A stretch of DNA of 64,000 nt. Source: Salipiger marinus. GTDB taxonomy: Bacteria > Pseudomonadota > Alphaproteobacteria > Rhodobacterales > Rhodobacteraceae. The notes under the pieces are model-generated. The model had not been told where the DNA came from, made no database searches, and was given only the letters and a program-made list of their open reading frames with translations. The stretch lies in assembly GCF_900100085.1 (NCBI RefSeq), contig NZ_FNEJ01000025.1:1-64000 (forward strand), read 5' to 3'. This document shows positions 18,567 to 27,525 of the stretch, in pieces. Position numbers and translations under genes: made by a program. The stretch's first letter is position 1. Each line of letters opens with the position of its first letter.

Positions 18567-19724
18567 ATGACACTAGAAACCGTCGACACCAAAGCCTGCC
18601 TGCCCTTCCTTCTCGCCGGAGGCCGTGGCTCGCGGCTGTATGAACTGACCGACAGCGAGTGCAAACCCGCGATCCCCTTCGCCGGACAATGCCGGATCGT
18701 CGACTTTATTCTGGCCGCCACGCGGGATGCGGGCTTCACCGGCCTGATTGCCGCCACGCAATACGAACCCGATACGCTGCACGCCCATCTGGGCAGCACA
18801 TGGGCGCCGCAGTTCCGCCGGGGCATCGCCGTGCGGGACGGGCGCAACCTGCCCGCCCCCGGCTTTGTCGGCACCGCCGCCGCCGTCACCGCCTGCATCG
18901 ACATCATCGACCTGCAGGCCCCGCGCGAACTGATGGTGCTGGCGGGCGACCATGTCACCGACATCGACCTTGGCGCATTGCTGGTCACCCACCGCCAGAC
19001 CGGCGCCGCCGCCACCGTGGCCGTCACCCCCGTGCCCCGGGCCGAGGCGCGCGCCTTCGGCGTGCTGGCCGCCGAAGCCTCGGGCCGCGTCACCGCCTTT
19101 GTCGAAAAGCCGCAGAACCCGCCCGCCATGCCCGGCGATCCGCAGCGCGCGCTTGCCTCCATGGGCATCTATGTCTTTGACTGGAAATGGCTGCGCGCAG
19201 CCCTGATCGCGGATGCCATGCGCGCCGGATCCAGCCATGATTTCGGCCATGACCTGCTGCCCAAGGCGATGGCCGAAGGCCTGCTGCAGGTCCACACCCT
19301 GCCCGCCCATGCCGATGGCACCCCCGGCTACTGGCGCGATGTCGGCACGCTTGACGCCTACCGCCAATGCCAGCTGGATTTCTTCCAGCGCCCGCCGATG
19401 CGCCTGCCGAATCTGACCGCGCCCACCATGCGCCGCCCCGCGCTGGCCAGTTCCTGGGCGCATGACGATACCGGGTCCGTCGCGCTGCCCGGCGCGCAGG
19501 CAGGGCGCGGCTGCCGCCTGCACCGCGTGATCCTTGGCCGTGGCGCCTGTCTTCCCGACGGCACCGTTATCGGCGAAGATGCCGAAGAGGATCAGCGCTG
19601 GTTCCGCCGCACCCCCGGGGGCACCACGCTTGTCACCCGCGCCATGCTGGCCCGCCGGGCCGAAGCGCGCGCCCGTCTTTATCCCGTGTCGCGACCGGAC
19701 AGCGTCCGCGCCGTCTCGCACTGA
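18567..19724 (+). CDS. glgC: divergent glucose-1-phosphate adenylyltransferase
   Basis: This 385-residue sugar nucleotidyltransferase matches ADP-glucose pyrophosphorylase, which makes ADP-glucose for glycogen. Present are the nucleotide loop LAGGRGSRLYELTD, the Lys-containing ECKPAIPF, LAGDHVTDID with the catalytic Asp, VEKPQNPP with the glucose-1-phosphate Lys, and ASMGIYVFDW. It is about 35 residues shorter than typical GlgC, mainly in the C-terminal hexapeptide-repeat domain. The active-site segment usually written W-Y-x-GTADAV reads GFVGTAAAV (residues 99-107), losing the Asp and aromatic pair. The ATG at 18567 follows GGGGAAA. It may be a paralogue with altered regulation. No glgA or glgB is in this window. 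Confidence 0.78.
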   Translation: MTLETVDTKACLPFLLAGGRGSRLYELTDSECKPAIPFAGQCRIVDFILAATRDAGFTGLIAATQYEPDTLHAHLGSTWAPQFRRGIAVRDGRNLPAPGFVGTAAAVTACIDIIDLQAPRELMVLAGDHVTDIDLGALLVTHRQTGAAATVAVTPVPRAEARAFGVLAAEASGRVTAFVEKPQNPPAMPGDPQRALASMGIYVFDWKWLRAALIADAMRAGSSHDFGHDLLPKAMAEGLLQVHTLPAHADGTPGYWRDVGTLDAYRQCQLDFFQRPPMRLPNLTAPTMRRPALASSWAHDDTGSVALPGAQAGRGCRLHRVILGRGACLPDGTVIGEDAEEDQRWFRRTPGGTTLVTRAMLARRAEARARLYPVSRPDSVRAVSH

Positions 19725-19745
19725 CCCTTTCAAGGAGCAACGCCT

Positions 19746-21845
19746 TTGCCCAAGGATGTTTCGGCCCCCCCGGCCTTTGATCTGTCCGCCTCGCGCCCCG
19801 ATGCCTTCGGGGCGCGCCATGATGGCGAGGGCACCAATTTTGCGCTCTTCTCCGCCCATGCCGAACGGGTGGAACTCTGCCTGTTTGACGACAGCGGCGA
19901 CACCGAACTGCACCGGCTCGACCTGCCGCTGATGGAGGGCGGCGTCTGGTTCGGCTACCTGCCCGGCATCCGCCCCGGTCAGGCCTATGGCTATCGCGTG
20001 CATGGCCCCTACGCCCCCGAGGAAGGCCACCGCTTCAACCCCAACAAGCTGCTGCTTGACCCCTATGCCATGGAAATGCGCGGCTATCTGAAATGGAATG
20101 ACGCGCTTTACGGCTATCCGGTGGGCGGGTCGGATCTGGACATGGATCCCCGCGATTCCGCCCCCTTCATTCCCAAGGCGGTGGTGGCCGATCCGCATTT
20201 CGACTGGGATGCCGACAAATCCCTGCGCCACAGCTGGTCCGATACCGTGATCTACGAAGCGCATGTCAAAGGCCTGACCATGCGCCATCGCGACGTGGAT
20301 CCGGATCTGCGCGGCACCTTCCGCGCGCTCGGATCCGATGCGGTGATCGACCACCTGCACCGGATGGGCGTCACCTCGCTGGAACTGCTGCCCATCCATG
20401 CCATGGCGCAGGACCGGCATCTGGTCGACCGAGGCCTGTCGAATTACTGGGGCTACAACACGCTTGGCTTTTTCGCCCCCAACCGCACCTACCTGAACTC
20501 CGAAAAGGTGCAGGAGGTGAAAAGCACCATCAAGAAGCTGCACGAAGCCGGGATCGAGGTGCTGCTGGATGTGGTCTTCAACCACACCGCCGAAGGCAAC
20601 CACCTTGGCCCCACCCTGTCCTTCAAGGGTATCGACAACGCCTCTTACTACCTGCTGTCGGCGGAAAACCCGCGCTATGGCTATGACACCACCGGCACCG
20701 GCAATACCGTGAACGTGGCGCATCCCATGGTGCTGCGCATGGTCATGGATTCCCTGCGCTACTGGGTCGAGGCGATGCATGTCGACGGCTTCCGCTTCGA
20801 TCTGGCCTCCACCCTTGGCCGCGAACCGCAGGGCTTTGAACGCGAAGGCGCGTTTTTCAACGCCATCCGGCAGGATCCGGTGCTGGCGGGGGTCAAGCTG
20901 ATCGCCGAACCCTGGGATGTGGGGGATGGCGGCTATCAGGTCGGCGGCTTCCCGTGGCCCTTCCGCGAATGGAACGACAAGTTCCGCGATGACGTGCGCG
21001 GCTTCTGGCGCAACGACCCCGGGCTCTGCGGCGCCATGGCCGAACGCATCACCGGCTCCCCGGTGCAGTTCCACCATTCCGGGCGGCCCGCCACCACCTC
21101 GGTCAATTTTGTCGCAGCACATGACGGCTTCACCCTGTGGGACACCGTGTCCTACAACGAAAAGCACAACGAGGCGAATGGCGAGAACAACCGCGACGGG
21201 CATGACCACAACCTGTCGCACAATCTGGGCGTCGAAGGCCCGACCGACGATCCCGCCATCCTCGAGGCGCGGATGCGCCGGGTGAAGGCGATGCTGGGCA
21301 CCGTGCTTCTGGGCCATGGCGTGCCGATGCTGCTGGCCGGCGACGAACTGGGCCAGACGCAGGACGGCAACAACAACGCCTATTGTCAGGACAATGAACT
21401 GACATGGATCGACTGGGAAGGCGCGCGCAAAGGCCTGACCGAGGCGGTGGCCCAGCTTCTGGCGCTGCGCCGCGAATGGCGCGACTGGCTGGCGCCGCGC
21501 GATTTCGCCTGCGCCCCGGGCGACGACTCGCGCCCCTGCGCCACGCAGGTGGACTGGTGGCATCCCGAAGGCCGCGCGATGGAAGATACGGACTGGCACG
21601 ATCACGGGCTGCGCGGCTTTGGCCTGCGCCTGCGCCTGCTGGAACGCACCGATCCCGACGCGCCGGAACTGCTGCTGCTGTTCAACGCGGGCGAGGACTG
21701 CAATTTCCACATGCCAGAGGCAGAGACCGGCCCTTGGCAGCCGCTGGCCGACACCTCCGCCGATCCGGTGCGCCCCGAAGACCCGTCAGATGTCACGGAA
21801 TATCTGGCCGCAGCGCAAAGCCTCGTGGTGCTGCGCCGGGGCTAG
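19746..21845 (+). CDS. glgX: glycogen debranching enzyme
   Basis: This 699-residue GH13 isoamylase-type enzyme cleaves alpha-1,6 branches of glycogen (GlgX/TreX). An N-terminal CBM48 domain (GARHDGEGTNFALFSAHAERVELCLFD) precedes the catalytic barrel with VVFNHTAEGN, DGFRFDLAST (nucleophile Asp), IAEPWDVGDGGYQVG (acid Glu) and FVAAHDGFTL. Length fits the family. The start is TTG at 19746, with AAGGAG eight bases upstream, since no ATG in frame preserves the N-terminus. It is the last gene of the trehalose operon and would supply linear maltodextrin to TreY and TreZ. A strong terminator follows six bases after the stop. Confidence 0.94.
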   Translation: MPKDVSAPPAFDLSASRPDAFGARHDGEGTNFALFSAHAERVELCLFDDSGDTELHRLDLPLMEGGVWFGYLPGIRPGQAYGYRVHGPYAPEEGHRFNPNKLLLDPYAMEMRGYLKWNDALYGYPVGGSDLDMDPRDSAPFIPKAVVADPHFDWDADKSLRHSWSDTVIYEAHVKGLTMRHRDVDPDLRGTFRALGSDAVIDHLHRMGVTSLELLPIHAMAQDRHLVDRGLSNYWGYNTLGFFAPNRTYLNSEKVQEVKSTIKKLHEAGIEVLLDVVFNHTAEGNHLGPTLSFKGIDNASYYLLSAENPRYGYDTTGTGNTVNVAHPMVLRMVMDSLRYWVEAMHVDGFRFDLASTLGREPQGFEREGAFFNAIRQDPVLAGVKLIAEPWDVGDGGYQVGGFPWPFREWNDKFRDDVRGFWRNDPGLCGAMAERITGSPVQFHHSGRPATTSVNFVAAHDGFTLWDTVSYNEKHNEANGENNRDGHDHNLSHNLGVEGPTDDPAILEARMRRVKAMLGTVLLGHGVPMLLAGDELGQTQDGNNNAYCQDNELTWIDWEGARKGLTEAVAQLLALRREWRDWLAPRDFACAPGDDSRPCATQVDWWHPEGRAMEDTDWHDHGLRGFGLRLRLLERTDPDAPELLLLFNAGEDCNFHMPEAETGPWQPLADTSADPVRPEDPSDVTEYLAAAQSLVVLRRG

Positions 21846-21850
21846 ACAGC

Positions 21851-21880
21851 AAAAGGGGCCGGGATTTCCCGGCCCCTTTT
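21851..21880. terminator. rho-independent terminator after glgX (bidirectional)
   Basis: AAAAGGGGCCGGG-ATTT-CCCGGCCCCTTTT is a perfect 13-base stem with a four-base loop and T tracts on both strands. It lies between glgX (+) and the cytochrome c gene (-), so it can end both transcripts. Confidence 0.93.
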
Positions 21881-21897
21881 GTTTTGCGCTCGTGCCG

Positions 21898-22986
21898 TCA
21901 GAGCGACGCGAAATAGGCCGCCAGATCGGCGATATCCTCATCGTCCAGCCACCTCGCCGCCGCCTCCATCAGATGGCCGCGCTCGGTTTCGGGCACCGGA
22001 CCGTCGCGATACATCAGCAGCCAGTTGTAAATCCAGTATCCGTCCTGCCCGGCAATGCGCGGCGTGTCGGCGCGGCGCGGGCTCAGCCCGTCCGCCCCCT
22101 CGCCCAGATGGCAGGAGGCACAGCTGGCAATGTCGTCATGTTCGCTGCCCTGCTGCGCAAGCTCCTCGCCGCGTGCGGCATCGCCCATGGCCAGCGCCCG
22201 ACCCTGCCAGTCACCGGGCATCGCGGCATAACGCGCGGCCAGCGTGGCGCGGCTGTCCTCGCTCAGCGGTGCGGCGATCGGCTCCATGAATCCGCTCTGG
22301 CGGTGATCGCTGGCATAGGCGTCCAGCACCTGCACCAGCCACGTCTCCGACTGGCCCGCAAGTTTGGGCGCGGTGCCGTCGCGGCCCATGCCATCCTCGC
22401 CATGGCAGCGCGCGCAGGTTACCTCGGGCGGGATGGCGCCGGGCAGCCCGCCCAGCCGGATCGCATCACCGTCATAGGCCCCTGCCCTGCCAAACGCCGC
22501 CTCTTCATAGCTTTGCCGGTCGAAACTGTCATAGCGCATGAGGAAAGCCGCCAGAGCCCAAGGCTCCACCTCGCGCGCCTCGCCGGGCCATGCGGGCATA
22601 CCGGTATATTTGAACCCGTGCCGCGCGATCCACCAGAAGCCTTCGGGCGTAAAATCCTCCGAGGTCAGCATGGGCGGCTCCGGCTGCATGCCCTGCACAA
22701 CCGGGTTGCGCGGGATCCCCGGCGCACCATGGCAGGTGGCGCAGCCGGTGGCGAAATGCCCCGCCCCCAGCCGCACCAGCCCCGCATCCGCCAGATCAAC
22801 CTGCGGCGGAATCTCCACCGCCTCGGCGCGCTGGTTGACGGAATTGCGCAGATACTGGTGCAGCGCCTCGCCCACGCCCGGCAGATGCTCCTGCGAGGCG
22901 GCGATGTTATAGGGCGCGAACCAGAAAAACGCGGCCCCCGCCAGCCCAACTCCGCCCGCGGCGGCCAGAATATGCCTGCCCTTCAT
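21898..22986 (-). CDS. triheme c-type cytochrome
   Basis: This 362-residue secreted or membrane-anchored cytochrome c has three CxxCH heme sites: CATCH, CARCH and CASCH. A hydrophobic N-terminal segment (about residues 5-27) can serve as a signal or anchor. The three-domain plan resembles cytochromes that feed electrons to terminal oxidases or come from alcohol and sorbitol dehydrogenases. It is the last gene of the oxidase operon and its ATG overlaps the ctaG stop by four bases, so its role is probably as electron donor to this oxidase. Its specific partner is not known. Confidence 0.85.
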   Translation of the reverse strand: MKGRHILAAAGGVGLAGAAFFWFAPYNIAASQEHLPGVGEALHQYLRNSVNQRAEAVEIPPQVDLADAGLVRLGAGHFATGCATCHGAPGIPRNPVVQGMQPEPPMLTSEDFTPEGFWWIARHGFKYTGMPAWPGEAREVEPWALAAFLMRYDSFDRQSYEEAAFGRAGAYDGDAIRLGGLPGAIPPEVTCARCHGEDGMGRDGTAPKLAGQSETWLVQVLDAYASDHRQSGFMEPIAAPLSEDSRATLAARYAAMPGDWQGRALAMGDAARGEELAQQGSEHDDIASCASCHLGEGADGLSPRRADTPRIAGQDGYWIYNWLLMYRDGPVPETERGHLMEAAARWLDDEDIADLAAYFASL

Positions 22987-23561
22987 GCCCGTTCCTCCGT
23001 CAGGTGCAGCGCCCGCGCCAGCCGGTGCAGCGCCGCCGCAAGATACAGCGCCCCCCCTGCCCCGGCCATCAGCGCCCCCGCAACCTGCTGTTCCTCCAGC
23101 GCGGTCAGCCCCAGATGCCCGGCGCAGATCCCGCCATAAAGATCGCGCGGGCTCAGCCCGATCAGCGCCCCCAGCAGCGTCATGTGCATGGTGGTGGCCA
23201 GCAGCACCACCGCACCGCCAAAGGCCCCCGCCCCGCGCACCACCGCCCAAAGCAGGCAGCCCGCGGCAAGGAAACTGCCCTGCTCCAGCACGAAACCCGT
23301 CTCGGACAGCCGCGCCCACAGATGCGTCCCCGGCAGATGCCAGCCCCAGACCACCGCCATCTCCGCCGCCGCCGCCAGCACCAGCGTCAGCGGCCCCACC
23401 GGACCGGGCAGGCGTGGCGCCAGCAGCGCGGGCACCACCGCCGTCACGCCCAGATGCAGCACCATATGCAGCACCATGGACCCGCCCGCATAGCCCGGCA
23501 GCGGCGACAGCCACAGCACCGCCAGCAGCCCAAGCCCGGCAAGGCGCGGCAGGCTCAGCAT
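22983..23561 (-). CDS. ctaG: CtaG (caa3-type) cytochrome oxidase assembly membrane protein
   Basis: This 192-residue protein has about five membrane helices and matches the caa3-type CtaG family (PF09678), which helps assemble caa3 oxidase in Bacillus and related systems. Helical His residues lie in VLHMVLHLG, WGWHLPG and TTMHMTLLG, consistent with a metal- or heme-handling role, although the reaction is not established. The start ATG at 23561 overlaps the end of the preceding small membrane protein gene by seven bases, and its stop overlaps the cytochrome gene. CtaG of this type is not the Cox11 (CtaG) protein of the same name. Confidence 0.8.
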   Translation of the reverse strand: MLSLPRLAGLGLLAVLWLSPLPGYAGGSMVLHMVLHLGVTAVVPALLAPRLPGPVGPLTLVLAAAAEMAVVWGWHLPGTHLWARLSETGFVLEQGSFLAAGCLLWAVVRGAGAFGGAVVLLATTMHMTLLGALIGLSPRDLYGGICAGHLGLTALEEQQVAGALMAGAGGALYLAAALHRLARALHLTEERA

Positions 23562-23941
23562 TGCCCGATCACCAGCCCGGGGATCACCGTGAACAGCACC
23601 GCCATCACCGACAGCCCGCAAAGCAGCAGCGTCACATGGCCGATGAACCGGTCCCGCCCGCGTTCAGAGCTTTCGGTGATCTCCTCGAACACCAGAAACT
23701 CGCCGCCATAGCGCCGCACCGCGATCACCCCCAGCCCGGCGATGGCGGCGATGGACAGCGCGCCCAGCCCGGCGATCACCCAGCGGATCTCGGCCAGACT
23801 CGCGCCTGCGGGCAGCTTGGCGCACCAGATCGCGGCGATCCAGTAGCTCAGCAGGAAATGCCCTGCCCAGATCGACGGCACCGCCACAAGGATCCACACC
23901 GATCCCTGATCGATCACGCGGGGGGCGTGCTTGGGTCTCAT
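23555..23941 (-). CDS. small membrane protein of the oxidase operon
   Basis: This 128-residue protein has about three hydrophobic segments (near residues 13-35, 45-67 and 95-120). It begins MRPKHAPR, lies between the coxI/III fusion and ctaG, and overlaps both neighbours by four and seven bases. It matches no family I can name with confidence. Its position and size suggest a small oxidase subunit or assembly factor, as often sits in caa3-like operons, but this is inference. The start ATG at 23941 overlaps the preceding stop. Confidence 0.8.
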   Translation of the reverse strand: MRPKHAPRVIDQGSVWILVAVPSIWAGHFLLSYWIAAIWCAKLPAGASLAEIRWVIAGLGALSIAAIAGLGVIAVRRYGGEFLVFEEITESSERGRDRFIGHVTLLLCGLSVMAVLFTVIPGLVIGQC

Positions 23942-26496
23942 CCGAACACCCCCATCAGCATCGGGAACAGCGCCAGCAGGCCAAAGGTGGTCAGCCCGGT
24001 GATCACCACAAAATGCCCGTACAGCGTCAGGTTGTAATGGTCGGCGCAATACCGCGGCGTGCAGTGCCCTGCGTAAATCCGTGCCGTCACATAAAGCTGC
24101 ATCACCCAGTTCAGCCCCAGATGCAGGCCCAGCCACAGCACCAGCATCCACACCATCGCGTCGAACGAGGTCCGCGTCGGATCCAGCCCCGCCGCCTGCG
24201 CCGCCCAGACAAACCCGCCAAGCCCCAGCGCCGAAGGCACCACCGACCCCGCCAGCGTGACCATGGCAAGCCCGCGCCGCCCCTGCCGCAGCACCTGCCG
24301 CGACAGCAGGGTCAGCCCCCAGCCCGCCAGAACGCCCGCCAGCCCCGCCACCAGCCAGCCAAAGACCGGCAGCCGCGCCGCTTCGGGCAGGAAGGCGGGG
24401 ACCGCCGTCCAGTAATAGAAATAGGAAAACACCAGCCCCATGAACGCGGTCATGTCGCCGGTCATGGTGATGAACACCGCCCACCACCCCGAGGACCGGT
24501 TGCCCTGCGCATAGGTGGGCAGCACCAGCCCGCGCCCCACCGGCTTTTCCAGGGTCGCGGGGATCCGCGCCGTGCCGGTCCACAGCCAGTACAGCGTGAA
24601 CCCCACGAAGCCCGCAAAAAAGATCAGCGTCAGCGCCCATAGATGGAACGTGGCCAGAATGAACACCGTGCCCAGACAGCCCGCCGACCCCAGCGTCAGA
24701 TAGCTCGGGCCGCCGACGCGCTGCACGAACAGCGGCCGCGCGTCAAGGATGTCGGTCACGATCAGCTCGCGCTCGCCCTCCTCGGCATCGGGCAGGAACC
24801 ATTCGCCGCGGTCGACCTGCCCGATCAGATCGGGCTGCTCCCACAGCGGATAGCGGGTGTGGATATAGGGAATGGACCGCACGCCCCATGGCTTGCCCGG
24901 GATCTCTTCGGACCATTCCATCGTGCCCGCGTTCCAGACATTGCGCGCCACCGGCGCCTGCCGCCCGCGCGGCCACAGCACATTTGCCGCCAGCACCGCA
25001 AACCCCGCCGCAAAGACAAAGGCGCCGATGGTGGAGATCATGTTCAGCAGGCCCCAGCCATCCGCCAGGTCATAGGTCCAGACCCGGCGCGGCATGCCCA
25101 TCACCCCCGTCCAGTGCATCGGCAGGAAGGCGATGTTGAACCCGACAAACAGCAGCCAGAAGCTCCATTTTGCGGTGCGGATGCTGAACATGCGTTCCGT
25201 GACAAAGGGATACCAGTAATGGATCCCGGCAAAGAGCGGGAACAGCATGCCGCCGATCAGCGTGTAATGCAGATGCGCCACCACAAAATGCGTGTCATGC
25301 GCCTGCCAGTCGAACGGCACCAGCGCCACCATCACCCCGGTCAGCCCGCCAAAGACAAAGATCGCCAGCGCCCCGCCCGCAAACAGCATCGGCACCGAAG
25401 GCCGCACCTTGGCCACCAGCATCGTGGCGATGAAACAGAAAATCTGGATGCCGGTCGGCACCGCCACCGCTTCCGAGGCCGCCGAAAAGAACCCCAGCGA
25501 GATCTCGGGCAGCCCGGTGGTGAACATGTGATGCACCCACAGCCCGAAGCTGAGAAAGGCGACCCCGATCGCCGACAGCACGATCCAGCTATGCCCCACC
25601 ATGGGACGGCCCGCAAAGGTGGGCAGGATCGTCGCCACCAGCGCGATGGAGGGCAGAAAGACGATATACACTTCCGGATGGCCAAAAATCCAGAACAGGT
25701 GCTGCCACAGGATCGGATCGCCGCCCCGGTCCACATCGAAGAACGCCCAGCCAAAGGCGCGCTCCATCTCCAGCAGCAGATCGCCCGCGATCAGCGGCGG
25801 AAAGGCGAACAGGATCATTCCCGCCACCACCAGCACATACCAGCAGTAAAGCGGCATCAGGTTCAGCCGCATCCCCGGCGGGCGCGATTTCAGCACCCCC
25901 ACGATCAGCTCCACCGCCGCCGCGATCGAGGAAACCTCGATAAAACTCAGCCCCAGCAGCCAGATGTCGGTGCCCAGCCCGCTGTAGTCGGGGTTGGAGG
26001 ACAGCGGCGCATACATGAACCAGCCGCCATCCGGCGCCACGCCAAAAAAGATCGACCCGCAGACAAACACGCCGCCGATGACAAAACACCAGAAACCGAA
26101 GGCCGACAGCCGTGGAAACGGCAGATCCCGCGCGCCAAGGATCTCGGGCAGGATCAGGATCGCCACCGCCTCAAAGATCGGCACGGCAAAGAGGAACATC
26201 ATCGCCGTGCCGTGCAAGGTAAACAGCTGGTTATAAAGCTCCTGCGAGAACAGGTCGTTGTTCGGCACCGCCAGCTGCGCGCGCATCATCAGCGCAAGGA
26301 TGCCCGCAAAGGTGAAAAAGCCGAACGACACCAGCAGATACCATTTGCCCACCAGCGAGTTGTTCACGGCGGAAATCTTGCGCCAGCCCTTTGGCGCCTC
26401 CCAGACCTTCATCAGCCGGGCGCGCTGCGCCTCGTCGCGGGCCTTGTCATAGGGCTCGGGCGGCGGCAGGTCGCTGAGCTTGATTTCGTCGGTCAT
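23938..26496 (-). CDS. coxA: cytochrome c oxidase subunit I/III fusion
   Basis: This 852-residue protein fuses the catalytic subunit I (about residues 30-560) to a subunit III-like part (about 620-850). Subunit I has the heme a ligand His in FTLHGTAMMF, the GHPEVY copper-B/cross-linked Tyr motif with the D-channel Glu of A1-type enzymes, VHHMFTTG with two further copper His, and the heme a3 and a His pair in HDTHFVVAHLHY. The fused III part adds hydrophobic helices near its end. It reduces oxygen to water and pumps protons. The ATG overlaps the coxB stop by four bases, and its stop overlaps the next gene. Confidence 0.94.
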   Translation of the reverse strand: MTDEIKLSDLPPPEPYDKARDEAQRARLMKVWEAPKGWRKISAVNNSLVGKWYLLVSFGFFTFAGILALMMRAQLAVPNNDLFSQELYNQLFTLHGTAMMFLFAVPIFEAVAILILPEILGARDLPFPRLSAFGFWCFVIGGVFVCGSIFFGVAPDGGWFMYAPLSSNPDYSGLGTDIWLLGLSFIEVSSIAAAVELIVGVLKSRPPGMRLNLMPLYCWYVLVVAGMILFAFPPLIAGDLLLEMERAFGWAFFDVDRGGDPILWQHLFWIFGHPEVYIVFLPSIALVATILPTFAGRPMVGHSWIVLSAIGVAFLSFGLWVHHMFTTGLPEISLGFFSAASEAVAVPTGIQIFCFIATMLVAKVRPSVPMLFAGGALAIFVFGGLTGVMVALVPFDWQAHDTHFVVAHLHYTLIGGMLFPLFAGIHYWYPFVTERMFSIRTAKWSFWLLFVGFNIAFLPMHWTGVMGMPRRVWTYDLADGWGLLNMISTIGAFVFAAGFAVLAANVLWPRGRQAPVARNVWNAGTMEWSEEIPGKPWGVRSIPYIHTRYPLWEQPDLIGQVDRGEWFLPDAEEGERELIVTDILDARPLFVQRVGGPSYLTLGSAGCLGTVFILATFHLWALTLIFFAGFVGFTLYWLWTGTARIPATLEKPVGRGLVLPTYAQGNRSSGWWAVFITMTGDMTAFMGLVFSYFYYWTAVPAFLPEAARLPVFGWLVAGLAGVLAGWGLTLLSRQVLRQGRRGLAMVTLAGSVVPSALGLGGFVWAAQAAGLDPTRTSFDAMVWMLVLWLGLHLGLNWVMQLYVTARIYAGHCTPRYCADHYNLTLYGHFVVITGLTTFGLLALFPMLMGVFG

Positions 26497-27449
26497 TCGA
26501 GGCTCATCAGGAAAGTGACAAGCGCCTCCAGCTCGGCGCCCGACAGATGGGGATAGGCGGGCATGTCAACCTCCGGCTTCATGCGGTCCGTGTCGGTGAT
26601 CCAGCGGCTCAGGTTTTCCGGGGTCATGGCATAGATGCCCGCGCCCAGCCTTTCGCGGCTGGCCATATGGGTCAGGTCCGGGCCGACCGGACCCTGCGCC
26701 TCGGTGCCGCGCAGGGTGTGGCAGGCACCGCAGCCCTCGTCCAGAAACACCTGCCAGCCCGGATCATCGGCGGCGATCTCGGCGGGTGCGGCCTCGGCGG
26801 CAAGCCATGTCCGGAAATCGTCAGGTGGCATCACGATGGTGTCGAACCGCATCAGCGCATGGGCGCCGCCGCAATATTCGGCACAGATGCCGCCCCAGTT
26901 GCCCTGCTCCAGTGGGGTCAGGGTCAGCGACGTCTCGCGTCCGGGGATCATGTCCATCTTGCCGCCAAGCGCCGGCACCCAGAAGGAATGGATCACGTCA
27001 TCGGCGGTCAGGCGGAACAGCGTGGTCTGGCCCTGCGGCAGACGGATTTCATTCGCGGTGGTGAACGGACCGTCCGGTCCGTCATAGATCACCCGCCACC
27101 ACCAGCGTTCGCCATCCACCCGCACCGTCAGGTCGCCCTCCTTGGCGGTGATGTCGCGCAGGATGACCATGCCCCAGATCAGCAGGCCACCCACCACCAG
27201 CGTGGGCAGGGCCGCCCCGCCCCAGACGATGAAACGCCGCGCCTGCGGCTCCTTGCGCGGCGCAGAGGTCTGATGCGCATAGATGGCAAGCCCTATCACC
27301 AAAGACCAGATCACCGCCGCCCCAAGGATCAGAACCCAGAACAGATCCTCCACGGCCTGTGCCTCGGCCCCGGCGGAAGCCAGCCAGTTGTGGCGCCCCG
27401 CACAGCCGGTAAGGACCAGCGGGAGCATGGATAGGTGCCAAGGTCTCAC
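26493..27449 (-). CDS. coxB: cytochrome c oxidase subunit II with cytochrome c domain
   Basis: This 318-residue lipoprotein is the electron-entry subunit of a caa3-type oxidase. A signal ends in the lipobox LTGC; two membrane helices follow (about residues 35-60 and 78-100). The CuA site is visible as DDVIHSFWVPAL (His) and CAEYCGGAHALM (Cys-x3-Cys-x3-His-x2-Met). A fused cytochrome c domain carries CGACH near residue 245. GTG at 27449 is chosen because GGGGGA lies upstream and it gives a longer signal peptide; ATG at 27428 has no site. It is the first gene of the oxidase operon, which runs to 21898. Confidence 0.92.
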   Translation of the reverse strand: MRPWHLSMLPLVLTGCAGRHNWLASAGAEAQAVEDLFWVLILGAAVIWSLVIGLAIYAHQTSAPRKEPQARRFIVWGGAALPTLVVGGLLIWGMVILRDITAKEGDLTVRVDGERWWWRVIYDGPDGPFTTANEIRLPQGQTTLFRLTADDVIHSFWVPALGGKMDMIPGRETSLTLTPLEQGNWGGICAEYCGGAHALMRFDTIVMPPDDFRTWLAAEAAPAEIAADDPGWQVFLDEGCGACHTLRGTEAQGPVGPDLTHMASRERLGAGIYAMTPENLSRWITDTDRMKPEVDMPAYPHLSGAELEALVTFLMSLE

Positions 27450-27525
27450 TCCGGATCTGTCCCCCGTGCCGCGTCCCTTGGGCCAACCCGGAAAAGGTTC
27501 AGAAGTTCCCGAAAAAGTGATCGGC

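Noticed and set aside
18573-21710. A 1045-residue minus-strand open frame opposite glgC-glgX
   Set aside because: It is a high-GC shadow of the strand coding treY-glgC-glgX; its translation is rich in His, Gly, Ala and Gln without family motifs and has no ribosome site.
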